A stretch of DNA of 5,146 nt from Planctomycetaceae bacterium TMED10 (GTDB lineage: Bacteria > Planctomycetota > Planctomycetia > Pirellulales > UBA7805). Positions within the stretch are counted from its first letter, which is position 1. The number at the start of each line of letters is the position of its first letter. Below, piece after piece: positions 1-5,146 of the stretch. A model generated the notes under the pieces. It was given only the letters and a program-made list of their open reading frames with translations, searched no databases and had not been told where the DNA came from. The translations under genes and the position numbers were made by a program. The DNA lies in contig NHBP01000080.1 in the NCBI GenBank assembly GCA_002168195.1, positions 13,322 to 18,467 on the forward strand. The letters are read 5' to 3'.

Positions 1-594
1 ACCCGGACGCTCTTCGACGCCGCTTGCCGTATCGACTGCATCGGGACGCACTTTCATGATCGCCTGCTCCACGTTCGTTTCGTCTAAGCCTCCGGCCAGT
101 ATCAGAGGCAAATCTTTCAGTGCAGAACGTTCACTGGCCAGCTGCTGCCAATCGGCCGTTTCGCCGGTTCCACCGTAAAGCTGAGGGTCATAGGCATCAA
201 TCAAGACTGCCTGGATATTCACTTCGGGAAGATCGCACGCTGCCAGGTAATCAAGGATAGGATTCAAGCCGCCGGTGCCGAGACGAAATGCTCGAATCAC
301 CGGTCGGCCTCCCAGGGCCAGCAAATATTCAGGGGGTTCATCCCCGTGTAATTGAATAAAATCAAGCCCGAGGTGATCGTAAGCGCTGCAGACTGCATCA
401 TCCGTTGCATTCACAAACAGTCCCACACGAGCCACCGAGTCAGGAACCACTTTCACCAGTTCAAAGGCTTTTTCAAGCGATAACGAACGTGGACTCTTTG
501 CGTAAAAATTCAAACCGACTGCATCCGCACCGGCAGCCGAAACCATTGCGGCATCTTCAACACTGGTCAAACCACAAATCTTGACGCGAAACAC
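1..594 (-). CDS. trpF: Phosphoribosylanthranilate isomerase TrpF, 3' end missing (window edge)
   Basis: TrpF converts N-(5'-phosphoribosyl)anthranilate to the carboxyphenylamino-deoxyribulose phosphate, an Amadori rearrangement in tryptophan synthesis, in the cytoplasm. The reverse strand gives 198 uninterrupted codons. The N-terminus reads MFRVKICGLT with the family's catalytic Cys at residue 7. QLHGDE is at 81-86, the presumed catalytic Asp in VLIDAYDP is at 133, GGTG follows at 141-144, and the phosphate-binding LAGGL is at 167-171. VDTASGVEERPG is at 187-198. The family usually has about 200-215 residues, so only the last helix is missing. I chose the GTG at 594-592 because the product then begins exactly where the family does, and AAGGAA (610-605) lies 10 bases upstream as a plausible ribosome site. 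The usual DVSSG motif reads DTASG here. The gene is transcribed away from the polysaccharide operon and appears unrelated to it. Identification is very secure. Confidence 0.97.
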   Translation of the reverse strand, partial: MFRVKICGLTSVEDAAMVSAAGADAVGLNFYAKSPRSLSLEKAFELVKVVPDSVARVGLFVNATDDAVCSAYDHLGLDFIQLHGDEPPEYLLALGGRPVIRAFRLGTGGLNPILDYLAACDLPEVNIQAVLIDAYDPQLYGGTGETADWQQLASERSALKDLPLILAGGLDETNVEQAIMKVRPDAVDTASGVEERPG

Positions 595-620
595 GTTGCG
601 GGGGTTCCTTGTGTTCTTGT

Positions 621-647
621 GGTCGAAAGTGGTCAAAGCGGTCGAAA
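621..647. repeat. Three short direct repeats in the trpF leader
   Basis: GGTCGAAA (621-628), GGTCAAAG (631-638) and GGTCGAAA (640-647) recur at 10- and 9-base steps, close to one helical turn. In the predicted trpF transcript they read UUUCGACC or CUUUGACC, upstream of the ribosome site. The spacing would suit a regulator binding one DNA face or an RNA-binding protein, but this is speculative and the units are short. Confidence 0.35.
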
Positions 648-679
648 AAAATTGGATCCTTGATGTACCGCCGATCGGT

Positions 680-698
680 GTCGCGATTATAGCGCGAC
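680..698. repeat. Inverted repeat enclosing the trpF -10 box
   Basis: A 6-base perfect inverted repeat, GTCGCG (680-685) and CGCGAC (693-698), flanks ATTATAG, the complement of the trpF -10 element. The flanks TCGG (675-678) and CGA (699-701) extend the symmetry imperfectly. A dyad centred on a -10 box is a typical repressor-site position, but no regulator is known here. An 8-base palindrome, CCGATCGG (671-678), lies next to it. Confidence 0.5.
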
Positions 699-714
699 CG
701 AGTGTGTAAACCAA
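686..714 (-). promoter_or_regulatory. Sigma70-type promoter for trpF
   Basis: On the minus strand there is a perfect TATAAT at 691-686, and TTGGTT at 714-709 with a 17-base spacer (3 of 6 matches to TTGACA). Transcription would begin near 679, leaving a leader of about 85 bases before the trpF GTG. The -10 box sits in the loop of one inverted repeat (680-698), and the -35 box overlaps the left arm of another (713-742). Both are possible operator sites. The -10 match is seen directly; promoter function is inferred. Confidence 0.6.
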
Positions 715-742
715 GTGCGCAAAACCCGCAGCCTGCGCACTT
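713..742. repeat. Perfect 9-base inverted repeat upstream of trpF
   Basis: AAGTGCGCA (713-721) and TGCGCACTT (734-742) are exact reverse complements around a 12-base spacer. The left arm overlaps the predicted trpF -35 box. There is no T-run after either side, so it does not look like a terminator. Its place between two divergent transcription units suggests an operator or a binding site for a dimeric regulator. Smaller dyads follow at 750-762 (CTAGC ACT GCTAG) and 794-806 (CTGCA AGG TGCAG). Confidence 0.5.
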
Positions 743-868
743 TCGCACGCTAGCACTGCTAGTGAAAAACATCACCCATCCCACCTCAAGTTGCTGCAAG
801 GTGCAGTCGATGTCGAATCATGGGGAGTGCTCTAACAGGCACCTTCGACCCGACCCCCACTTCCAAAA

Positions 869-1777
869 ATGCAAGCGAATAAAATGCCCCGCAAGATTTC
901 ACAATTTGGTGGCTGGTGCCATTCTGCGCCGACGTCTCTCAGGCGGATTTACGAGGGGTTTGTCATCGGCTTGGCCATCTTCCTCGTGACACTCTCCGTA
1001 TGCCGCTGGGGGAGTGATGCTTTTACGGCCGAAGCCCAACTGACCCTCACACGAAAGAGTATCGATTCCCTCTGGCCATCGGACGAACTCTGTGAAACGA
1101 TTTTAACCGACTCAATCTGTACGATTCTGACTCGCGACGCGTCCCCGGCCAAGGCATTCCCGGCAGAGACCGCTGACGCACGCAGCAAAGTGCTAGGTGC
1201 GCATCGTGTAGCTGTCCAAATGGGCGCCGACTCGACGCCCCTGTTCCTCAACTTTACCCTCCGCTGCGTCGAGTCCCGCGCGGAACTTGCCATCCAGTCG
1301 GTCAATCAACTCGGAACGCAGTTGATGCAATCAACATTGATCAACCACGACGACCGGATCGCCCTGACCAATACAAACTGGCATATGGTGCCCGCGAAAA
1401 TCGCTTCCCGTCAGAGTGCGCCGCTCGCTCCCAGTACCGTGTTCGCCTGCCTTTTTGTGACGCTGTTGCTGACCGTGCCCATCCTGATCTGGAAACAGCG
1501 GACAGGTGCCGTTCTGACCAGTCGGGAAACGGAATCACTATTAAAAACACCCGTGCTCGCTGATATTGGCGATTCTCCCGATCACTCGCCACGGAACAAA
1601 ATACAAATCGTCTTTCATCGCCTCTTCAGCGCCGGTGAATGGATATTGATCACGATGCTACTCGCGGCCTTTGTCACTGCTTTGCTCGACAAACAATTTG
1701 CCCGCCAATTCATTGGACAACCGGTCACGGCACTTGCCGATGGTCTCCGCCAATTGTCGGAAATAACTTGGAGTTGA
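869..1777 (+). CDS. Wzz-like polysaccharide co-polymerase (chain-length determinant) with an extra C-terminal membrane segment
   Basis: The 302-residue protein has a membrane segment near residues 29-46, followed by FTAEAQLTLTRKS, the position of the Wzz N-terminal strand. An extracytoplasmic part runs to about 185, including a stretch at 127-150 resembling the dpxxAaxxxN region of GumC/Wzc proteins. A proline-containing second membrane segment lies at about 186-207. After it, SRETESLLKTPVLADIG (218-234) matches the cytoplasmic tail of such proteins (sxxdvexxlgxPVLgxIP). Proteins of this family set polysaccharide chain length in the inner membrane. Two features are unusual: the long periplasmic coiled coil is missing, and a third hydrophobic segment (about 257-274) follows the cytoplasmic stretch. 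An in-frame stop at 833 limits the start to ATG 869 or ATG 884; neither has a clear ribosome site. The stop is 2 bases before the next ATG, so the genes are almost certainly one operon. Similarity is judged by eye and is remote. Confidence 0.6.
   Translation: MQANKMPRKISQFGGWCHSAPTSLRRIYEGFVIGLAIFLVTLSVCRWGSDAFTAEAQLTLTRKSIDSLWPSDELCETILTDSICTILTRDASPAKAFPAETADARSKVLGAHRVAVQMGADSTPLFLNFTLRCVESRAELAIQSVNQLGTQLMQSTLINHDDRIALTNTNWHMVPAKIASRQSAPLAPSTVFACLFVTLLLTVPILIWKQRTGAVLTSRETESLLKTPVLADIGDSPDHSPRNKIQIVFHRLFSAGEWILITMLLAAFVTALLDKQFARQFIGQPVTALADGLRQLSEITWS
1770..1773 (+). promoter_or_regulatory. Ribosome site fixing the ATPase start at 1780
   Basis: GGAG lies 6 bases before ATG 1780 and overlaps the last codons of the co-polymerase gene, whose TGA is at 1775-1777. 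It is the clearest Shine-Dalgarno site in the operon and supports translational coupling. Confidence 0.6.
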
Positions 1778-1779
1778 AA

Positions 1780-3357
1780 ATGTACGAATCTTTTTATGGC
1801 TTCACTGCCCGACCTTTTCTGGCCGTTCCGGTGACCAGTCGCTATTTTCCCGCAAGTTCAATCGAATCGGCGCGCGAGAATCTCATCCGCTGTATGGAAA
1901 GAGCCGAAGGCTGCGGACTGGTCATGGGACCATCGGGAAGCGGTGTTTCCCTCCTCTGCCAGGTTATTGCTGAACACTTCGAGCCGCAGATCGAAACGCT
2001 GCTGCTTGGGAATCTGCGACTCACCAATTCTCGCGAAATGCTTCAAGCCATTCTCTACAAAATGGGGATTCCGTATCAAAAGTTGGCAGACGGTGAGTTA
2101 CGGCTGGCAATCATGGACGCACTCTCAACCGAGGGCCGTTGCCCACAAGGAATTCTATTGATCGTGGATGAAGCCCACTTACTCTCTGCCCGATTATTTG
2201 AAGAGTTGCGATTCATGACCAATACGGTACGCGACGCGAAACCTGGCGTGCGATTGCTCGTGGCGGGAGAAAGCAGCCTGGAAGAGAGGTTTGCCCACCC
2301 GCGGCTGTCGCAAATCAATCAGCGGGTGGCGGTGCGGTGTTATCTGCACGCGTTCTCTGCCGAGGAATCCTATCAATTTATTCGCGCTCAGACCGATGCT
2401 GCGGGAACGAATCCGGATCGGCTGTGGGCGATGGATGCCCTGAGGGCCATCCATCGATATACCGATGGGTGTCCACGACTGATTAATCAACTTTGCAATC
2501 ATGCGCTGCTCCTGGCAGCACAGGCCACGGTTCCTCAACTGGGCGAAGGCGAGATTGAACTTGCCTGGTCTGATTTCCAACAACTCCCGACGGCAAAGGC
2601 GATGTCGGTACCGGCCAGCGAGACGCCCGAATCAAGCGGCCAGGTGATTGAGTTCGGGAGTCTTGATGAGGCCGCAAGCGATTCGACACCCCTCCCAACC
2701 CCATCGCACGCTGACACGGAGCAAACGGCAGCCGCTGCGACCGTTGAATCGGTCGACTCGGTGCCCGCAGCGTCAGAGAGTACCGAGGCATTATTCCCTG
2801 AGACGGAATCTGGAACAGAACCGGGAACGGAACCTGGAACGAAAGAGGTGGAACTGAATCACAGCATCGTCTGTCAAAACCAAATGGCGGATGAGACCAC
2901 AGAAAATCAGAAGCAGCACGATGCTCTGTTTGATCCCCATGAATCACCCGCCGGCGAACCGGCCTATCCCAACCCACCAGAACAGAACACCCACCCCACA
3001 GGGGTCAGCGTGACTGATTTTGTGGGTATCGATGCGGAGCACATTGTTCAGTTAAGTCCCGAATCGACGGATAAGCCGGAAACGGTTCCAAGTGAACCGG
3101 AGGCCGCTGTCGAAACGGAGGCCCAACAAGCATCCGATGCGCCGATCTGGACGGTGCATCAAGAACCCCACACCGTGGCGGCCGCCAAAGATGATTCGCC
3201 ACGTGCGGCTTCCACCGACTTTGCCGCGCAACCCCCGCCGGGCAAAACGCATCCACTGATTCCACTGCAATCTCGGGTCATCTCGGAGTTGATTTGCGAA
3301 TTGCAGGAAACCCATCTGTTCGAAAACGACGCCCTGAAAAATCTAGTGCAACGATAA
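1780..3357 (+). CDS. ExeA/GspA-like AAA ATPase with defective Walker A and long acidic tail
   Basis: The product has 525 residues. It begins MYESFYGFTARPF, the hallmark N-terminus of ExeA-type ATPases, so I start it at ATG 1780. GGAG (1770-1773) lies 6 bases upstream, and the longer frame from 1639 adds 47 unrelated residues inside the previous gene. The AAA domain spans about 1-265. The P-loop reads GPSGSGVS (50-57), with Val 56 where the nucleotide-binding Lys belongs. Walker B ILLIVDEAH (125-133) is intact. RLLVAGESSLEERF, QRVAVRCYLHAFSAEES and GCPRLINQLC (230-239) match the family's later motifs. Residues 270-490 are low in hydrophobics and rich in Glu, Pro, Ser and Thr, including a GTEP repeat (345-352); this looks disordered. 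A predicted helix follows (about 491-525). There is no membrane segment or peptidoglycan-binding domain. Related ATPases occur in exosortase-associated polysaccharide loci. Family is secure; activity is doubtful. Confidence 0.88.
   Translation: MYESFYGFTARPFLAVPVTSRYFPASSIESARENLIRCMERAEGCGLVMGPSGSGVSLLCQVIAEHFEPQIETLLLGNLRLTNSREMLQAILYKMGIPYQKLADGELRLAIMDALSTEGRCPQGILLIVDEAHLLSARLFEELRFMTNTVRDAKPGVRLLVAGESSLEERFAHPRLSQINQRVAVRCYLHAFSAEESYQFIRAQTDAAGTNPDRLWAMDALRAIHRYTDGCPRLINQLCNHALLLAAQATVPQLGEGEIELAWSDFQQLPTAKAMSVPASETPESSGQVIEFGSLDEAASDSTPLPTPSHADTEQTAAAATVESVDSVPAASESTEALFPETESGTEPGTEPGTKEVELNHSIVCQNQMADETTENQKQHDALFDPHESPAGEPAYPNPPEQNTHPTGVSVTDFVGIDAEHIVQLSPESTDKPETVPSEPEAAVETEAQQASDAPIWTVHQEPHTVAAAKDDSPRAASTDFAAQPPPGKTHPLIPLQSRVISELICELQETHLFENDALKNLVQR
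2812..2843 (+). repeat. 12-base tandem repeat encoding GTEP units
   Basis: GGAACAGAACCG (2812-2823) and GGAACGGAACCT (2824-2835) are tandem copies differing at two positions, followed by a partial third copy (GGAACGAA, 2836-2843). They lie in frame in the ATPase tail and encode Gly-Thr-Glu-Pro twice, then Gly-Thr-Lys. The unit length is a multiple of three, so copy-number change would lengthen the tail without breaking the frame. Confidence 0.6.
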
Positions 3358-4127
3358 TGCCAGACCTTCAACACGCGATACGAAAAATTGAACAGCGGGC
3401 TGCCGAATTTTTTTCGGTCCCCGAAAGTTCGGGATCTGGCAGCGGTCGATTGCCTCCCGAGATGCCGAACACACAAACGCAGGTAGCAGAGCAAACGTGT
3501 GTGTCTGCGCCGGAACCTGTCGTGTTTCCGTCTAGCGAGCGGCATCAAAAAACGACCTCGCCACTGCATTCCGAAAATCCAGATCCTCTTTTCATGGCGG
3601 GTCAGAAAGTTCTGAAGCAACTTGAGACTCCGTCAGAGGCCACACTCCTGCTGCTCTCGGAGTCTTCGCTCAGTCTTCAGGTGCCGGGGGGTGACTGGGG
3701 TCGCATCTTTGCCGAGTTGACCATGGATCCGGTGCTCGCTGTGGGGCTGTTCCAACACATAGAACACCAGCAGTCGTCAGGGCATGGGGAGGATTGGACC
3801 GATGCAAAAGAAACCATCCCAAGTATCACGCAAAGTGAGCATCCGGGCCTGTGCACGCTTTCGACCGGATGCAGTGCCCTGAGAGGAAGGCATGCGGACA
3901 GATGGTGGAAAGAGGCACGATCGCATTTCGGTATGATTCTGCTTGATGGTTCAGGACTTGATATCTTGACGGTGGATTCGATTCTCCCGAAATGCAGCCA
4001 TGCCTTGTTCGTGGTTGAGTATGGAAGCACATCGCGAGCTTGGGCGACTCAGATGGGCAAAGTGATCGCTGCCCGCAAAATCAAGTCGGTGGGTTGTATC
4101 GCAAGATCGAGGCATGCAGCCGCCTGA
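3357..4127 (+). CDS. BY-kinase/CpsD-like protein lacking Walker A (probable pseudokinase)
   Basis: A 256-residue soluble protein starting at ATG 3357, which overlaps the TAA of the ATPase gene by one base (TAATG). The longer frame from 3294 would start inside the ATPase gene. Residues 1-20 form a likely helix, 21-75 are Ser/Pro-rich and probably flexible, and 90-250 resemble the cytoplasmic domain of bacterial tyrosine kinases (Wzc/CpsD). GLFQHIE (130-136) matches the GLxxxL region. LCTLSTGCSAL (165-175) matches the LxvlpaG strand. HFGMILLDGSG (190-200) matches the yDxvIiDxPP Walker B' strand. CSHALFVVEYGST (213-225) and KIKSVGCIA (241-249) match the last two strands. The GxxxxGK[ST] P-loop is absent; the nearest Gly-rich stretch, PGGDWG (110-115), has no Lys. 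There is no C-terminal Tyr cluster, and the only Tyr is residue 222. It may therefore act as a regulatory partner of the co-polymerase and ATPase rather than as a kinase. Fold assignment is moderate, by eye. Confidence 0.55.
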   Translation: MPDLQHAIRKIEQRAAEFFSVPESSGSGSGRLPPEMPNTQTQVAEQTCVSAPEPVVFPSSERHQKTTSPLHSENPDPLFMAGQKVLKQLETPSEATLLLLSESSLSLQVPGGDWGRIFAELTMDPVLAVGLFQHIEHQQSSGHGEDWTDAKETIPSITQSEHPGLCTLSTGCSALRGRHADRWWKEARSHFGMILLDGSGLDILTVDSILPKCSHALFVVEYGSTSRAWATQMGKVIAARKIKSVGCIARSRHAAA

Positions 4128-4145
4128 GGGGACCGCGAATCCCCA

Positions 4146-4174
4146 ATGACAAATCTTTACCTTCAGCGTAGAAT
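4146..4174 (+). promoter_or_regulatory. Near-consensus sigma70-type promoter for the epimerase
   Basis: ATGACA (4146-4151) and TAGAAT (4169-4174) each match the -35 and -10 consensus at 5 of 6 positions, separated by exactly 17 bases. Transcription would start near 4181, giving a leader of about 100 bases before ATG 4283. This suggests the epimerase can be expressed independently of the upstream operon. Function is inferred from the match. Confidence 0.6.
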
Positions 4175-4178
4175 CTCT

Positions 4179-4218
4179 CGTGCAAGAGCCGGTTGCCTGC
4201 AGTTGCACGTGCAGTTGC
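4179..4218. repeat. Overlapping inverted and direct repeats at the epimerase transcript start
   Basis: CGTGCAA (4179-4185) and TTGCACG (4203-4209) are exact reverse complements 17 bases apart. The right arm also belongs to a perfect 10-base palindrome, TGCACGTGCA (4204-4213), and to a 9-base direct repeat, TGCAGTTGC (4198-4206 and 4210-4218). The pairings exclude one another. The site begins at the predicted transcription start, so it could be an operator with several GTGCA-type half-sites or a switching RNA hairpin. Confidence 0.45.
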
Positions 4219-4282
4219 GTATGCGGCCTGCCTTGGGCACACCTCCCAATGACGCACATCGTTTTGCGAAGGACCCCCGACT

Positions 4283-5146
4283 ATGCGGACTTTTCTCGTT
4301 ACCGGCGGCGCTGGATTCATTGGTTCGCACATAGCGACCGCCCTTGTCGAGCGAGGCGATCAGGTGCGGGTGCTGGATAACCTTAGCACTGGAAATTTAA
4401 ACAACCTGGCACACATTTCCGACAGCGTTGAATTCATCGAAGGCGACTTGGTCGACGGCGAGAAAATTGCCCAAGCAGTTCAAGGTGTGGATTGCATCTA
4501 CCACCAGGCGGCACTCGCCTCGGTCCCCCGCAGCGTTGAAGCTCCCTTGGACACCAATGCGGCGTGTGTTACAGGGACGGTGACTCTGCTCGATGCCGCG
4601 CGTCGGGCGGGGGTACGACGCCTGGTGTATGCAGCTTCCAGCAGCCTCTACGGTGACAAACCGACAAGTTCAAAACGGGAAACCGATCTCCCGGACCCCA
4701 TCTCGCCCTATGGAGCTGCCAAGTTAGCGGCCGAGTATTACTGTCGTTCCTTTACGGCAACCTACGGTTTTGAGACCGTGGCCCTCCGTTACTTCAACGT
4801 ATTCGGACCGCGACAGGATCCGGATAGCCCCTATTCGGCAGTTATTCCTCTGTTCATCACCGCGATTCTGGAAAATCGGCAACCTGTGATTTTCGGCAAC
4901 GGCCATCAGTCGCGCGATTTCACCTATATCGCCAACGTCGTCCATGGAAATCTACTGGCTGCGGATGCCGAAGGGGTTGCGGGTCGCAGCTTTAACGTGG
5001 CTGCCGGTCGCAGCGTCAACTTGTTGGAGATGCTCGCAATGCTCAACAAATATCTCGGCACTCAAGTGGAGCCTGAATTTGCCGAGGCAAGAGCGGGCGA
5101 CATTCTAGAAAGTCTGGCCGACATTTCGGCCGCCAGGGCCGCGCTG
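4283..5146 (+). CDS. NAD-dependent sugar-nucleotide 4-epimerase (WbpP/GalE-like), 3' end missing (window edge)
   Basis: An extended short-chain dehydrogenase of 288 visible residues with no stop before the window edge. The NAD-binding loop TGGAGFIGSH is at 7-16, and DNLSTG (32-37) follows the second strand. HQAALASVPRSVEAP (74-88) is characteristic of the WbpP-type UDP-GlcNAc/GalNAc or UDP-glucuronate 4-epimerases. The catalytic Ser region ASSSLYGD is at 118-125. The YxxxK pair is Tyr143 and Lys147 in SPYGAAK. LRYFNVFGPRQDP (168-180) and FGNGHQSRDFTYI (204-216) complete the substrate-binding motifs. About 25-30 residues should be missing. AAGGA (4269-4273) lies 9 bases upstream of ATG 4283. 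It would supply a sugar nucleotide, fitting the polysaccharide operon beside it. The epimerase family is secure; the exact substrate cannot be told from sequence. Confidence 0.93.
   Translation, partial: MRTFLVTGGAGFIGSHIATALVERGDQVRVLDNLSTGNLNNLAHISDSVEFIEGDLVDGEKIAQAVQGVDCIYHQAALASVPRSVEAPLDTNAACVTGTVTLLDAARRAGVRRLVYAASSSLYGDKPTSSKRETDLPDPISPYGAAKLAAEYYCRSFTATYGFETVALRYFNVFGPRQDPDSPYSAVIPLFITAILENRQPVIFGNGHQSRDFTYIANVVHGNLLAADAEGVAGRSFNVAAGRSVNLLEMLAMLNKYLGTQVEPEFAEARAGDILESLADISAARAAL

Noticed and set aside
557..799. 80-residue minus-strand open frame across the trpF promoter region
   Set aside because: It runs through the trpF promoter and repeats, ends inside trpF in another frame, and has no family resemblance.
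807..836. Possible promoter for the three-gene operon, TCGATG-N18-TCTAAC
   Set aside because: It matches the consensus at only 3 and 4 of 6 positions with a non-ideal spacer. The true promoter of the operon remains unidentified.
820..882. 20-codon open frame whose TAA ends one base before the alternative ATG at 884
   Set aside because: It could be a leader peptide coupling translation to ATG 884, but it has no ribosome site at a proper distance and its sequence shows no pattern of a regulatory leader.
702..989. 95-residue plus-strand open frame over the intergenic region and the co-polymerase start
   Set aside because: Composition is Arg/Ser/Pro-rich with no recognisable motif, and it overlaps the better-supported gene out of frame. 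An internal ATG at 810 does have AAGGTG 6 bases upstream, but the product still looks like a shadow.
2483..2977. 164-residue minus-strand open frame
   Set aside because: It lies entirely antisense to the ATPase gene, with Arg/Pro/Ser-rich shadow composition.
4128..4144. GGGGA/TCCCC hairpin directly after the operon's last stop codon
   Set aside because: The stem is only 5 bases and no T-run follows, so it is not credible as an intrinsic terminator.
4146..4380. Short plus-strand open frames at 4146 and 4180
   Set aside because: They run out of frame into the epimerase gene, which has clear family motifs, and they carry none themselves.

Overview
The window looks like a bacterial chromosome of moderate GC content. 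I think it comes from a planctomycete or a close relative. The reasons are weak Shine-Dalgarno use at several starts, an ExeA-type ATPase with a long acidic tail inside a polysaccharide locus, and overall protein style. This is inference from gene style, not a database match. There are no mobile elements, CRISPR arrays, tRNAs or rRNAs that I can see.

Layout. (1) Positions 1-594, minus strand: the first 198 codons of trpF (phosphoribosylanthranilate isomerase), cut by the window's left edge, starting at a GTG. (2) Positions 595-868: the divergent control region. It holds a convincing sigma70-type promoter for trpF (TATAAT on the minus strand) embedded between two inverted repeats, and three short direct repeats in the trpF leader. 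(3) Positions 869-4127, plus strand: a tightly packed three-gene operon. The first gene encodes a Wzz-like polysaccharide co-polymerase with an extra C-terminal membrane segment. Its stop is 2 bases from the start of an ExeA/GspA-like AAA ATPase with a long disordered acidic tail. That gene overlaps by one base (TAATG) a third, whose product resembles the cytoplasmic domain of a bacterial tyrosine kinase (BY-kinase/CpsD/Wzc type). (4) Positions 4128-4282: an intergenic leader with a near-consensus promoter and several overlapping inverted repeats. (5) Positions 4283-5146: the first 288 codons of an NAD-dependent sugar-nucleotide 4-epimerase (WbpP/GalE-like), cut by the right edge.

How the genes fit together. 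Co-polymerase, ExeA-like ATPase and BY-kinase form a known trio in exopolysaccharide loci, for example those associated with exosortase/PEP-CTERM. The epimerase would supply a sugar nucleotide for the same polymer. The notable point is that both nucleotide-binding proteins have lost the P-loop lysine. The ExeA-like protein reads GPSGSGVS where GxxGxGK[ST] is expected, although its Walker B motif is intact. The BY-kinase-like protein has no Walker A motif and only one tyrosine. This suggests a polysaccharide chain-length control module running on pseudo-ATPases. That is the observation most worth following up.

Three starts deserve correction relative to the longest open frames: the ATPase starts at 1780 (not 1639), the kinase-like gene at 3357 (not 3294), and trpF at the GTG at 594.
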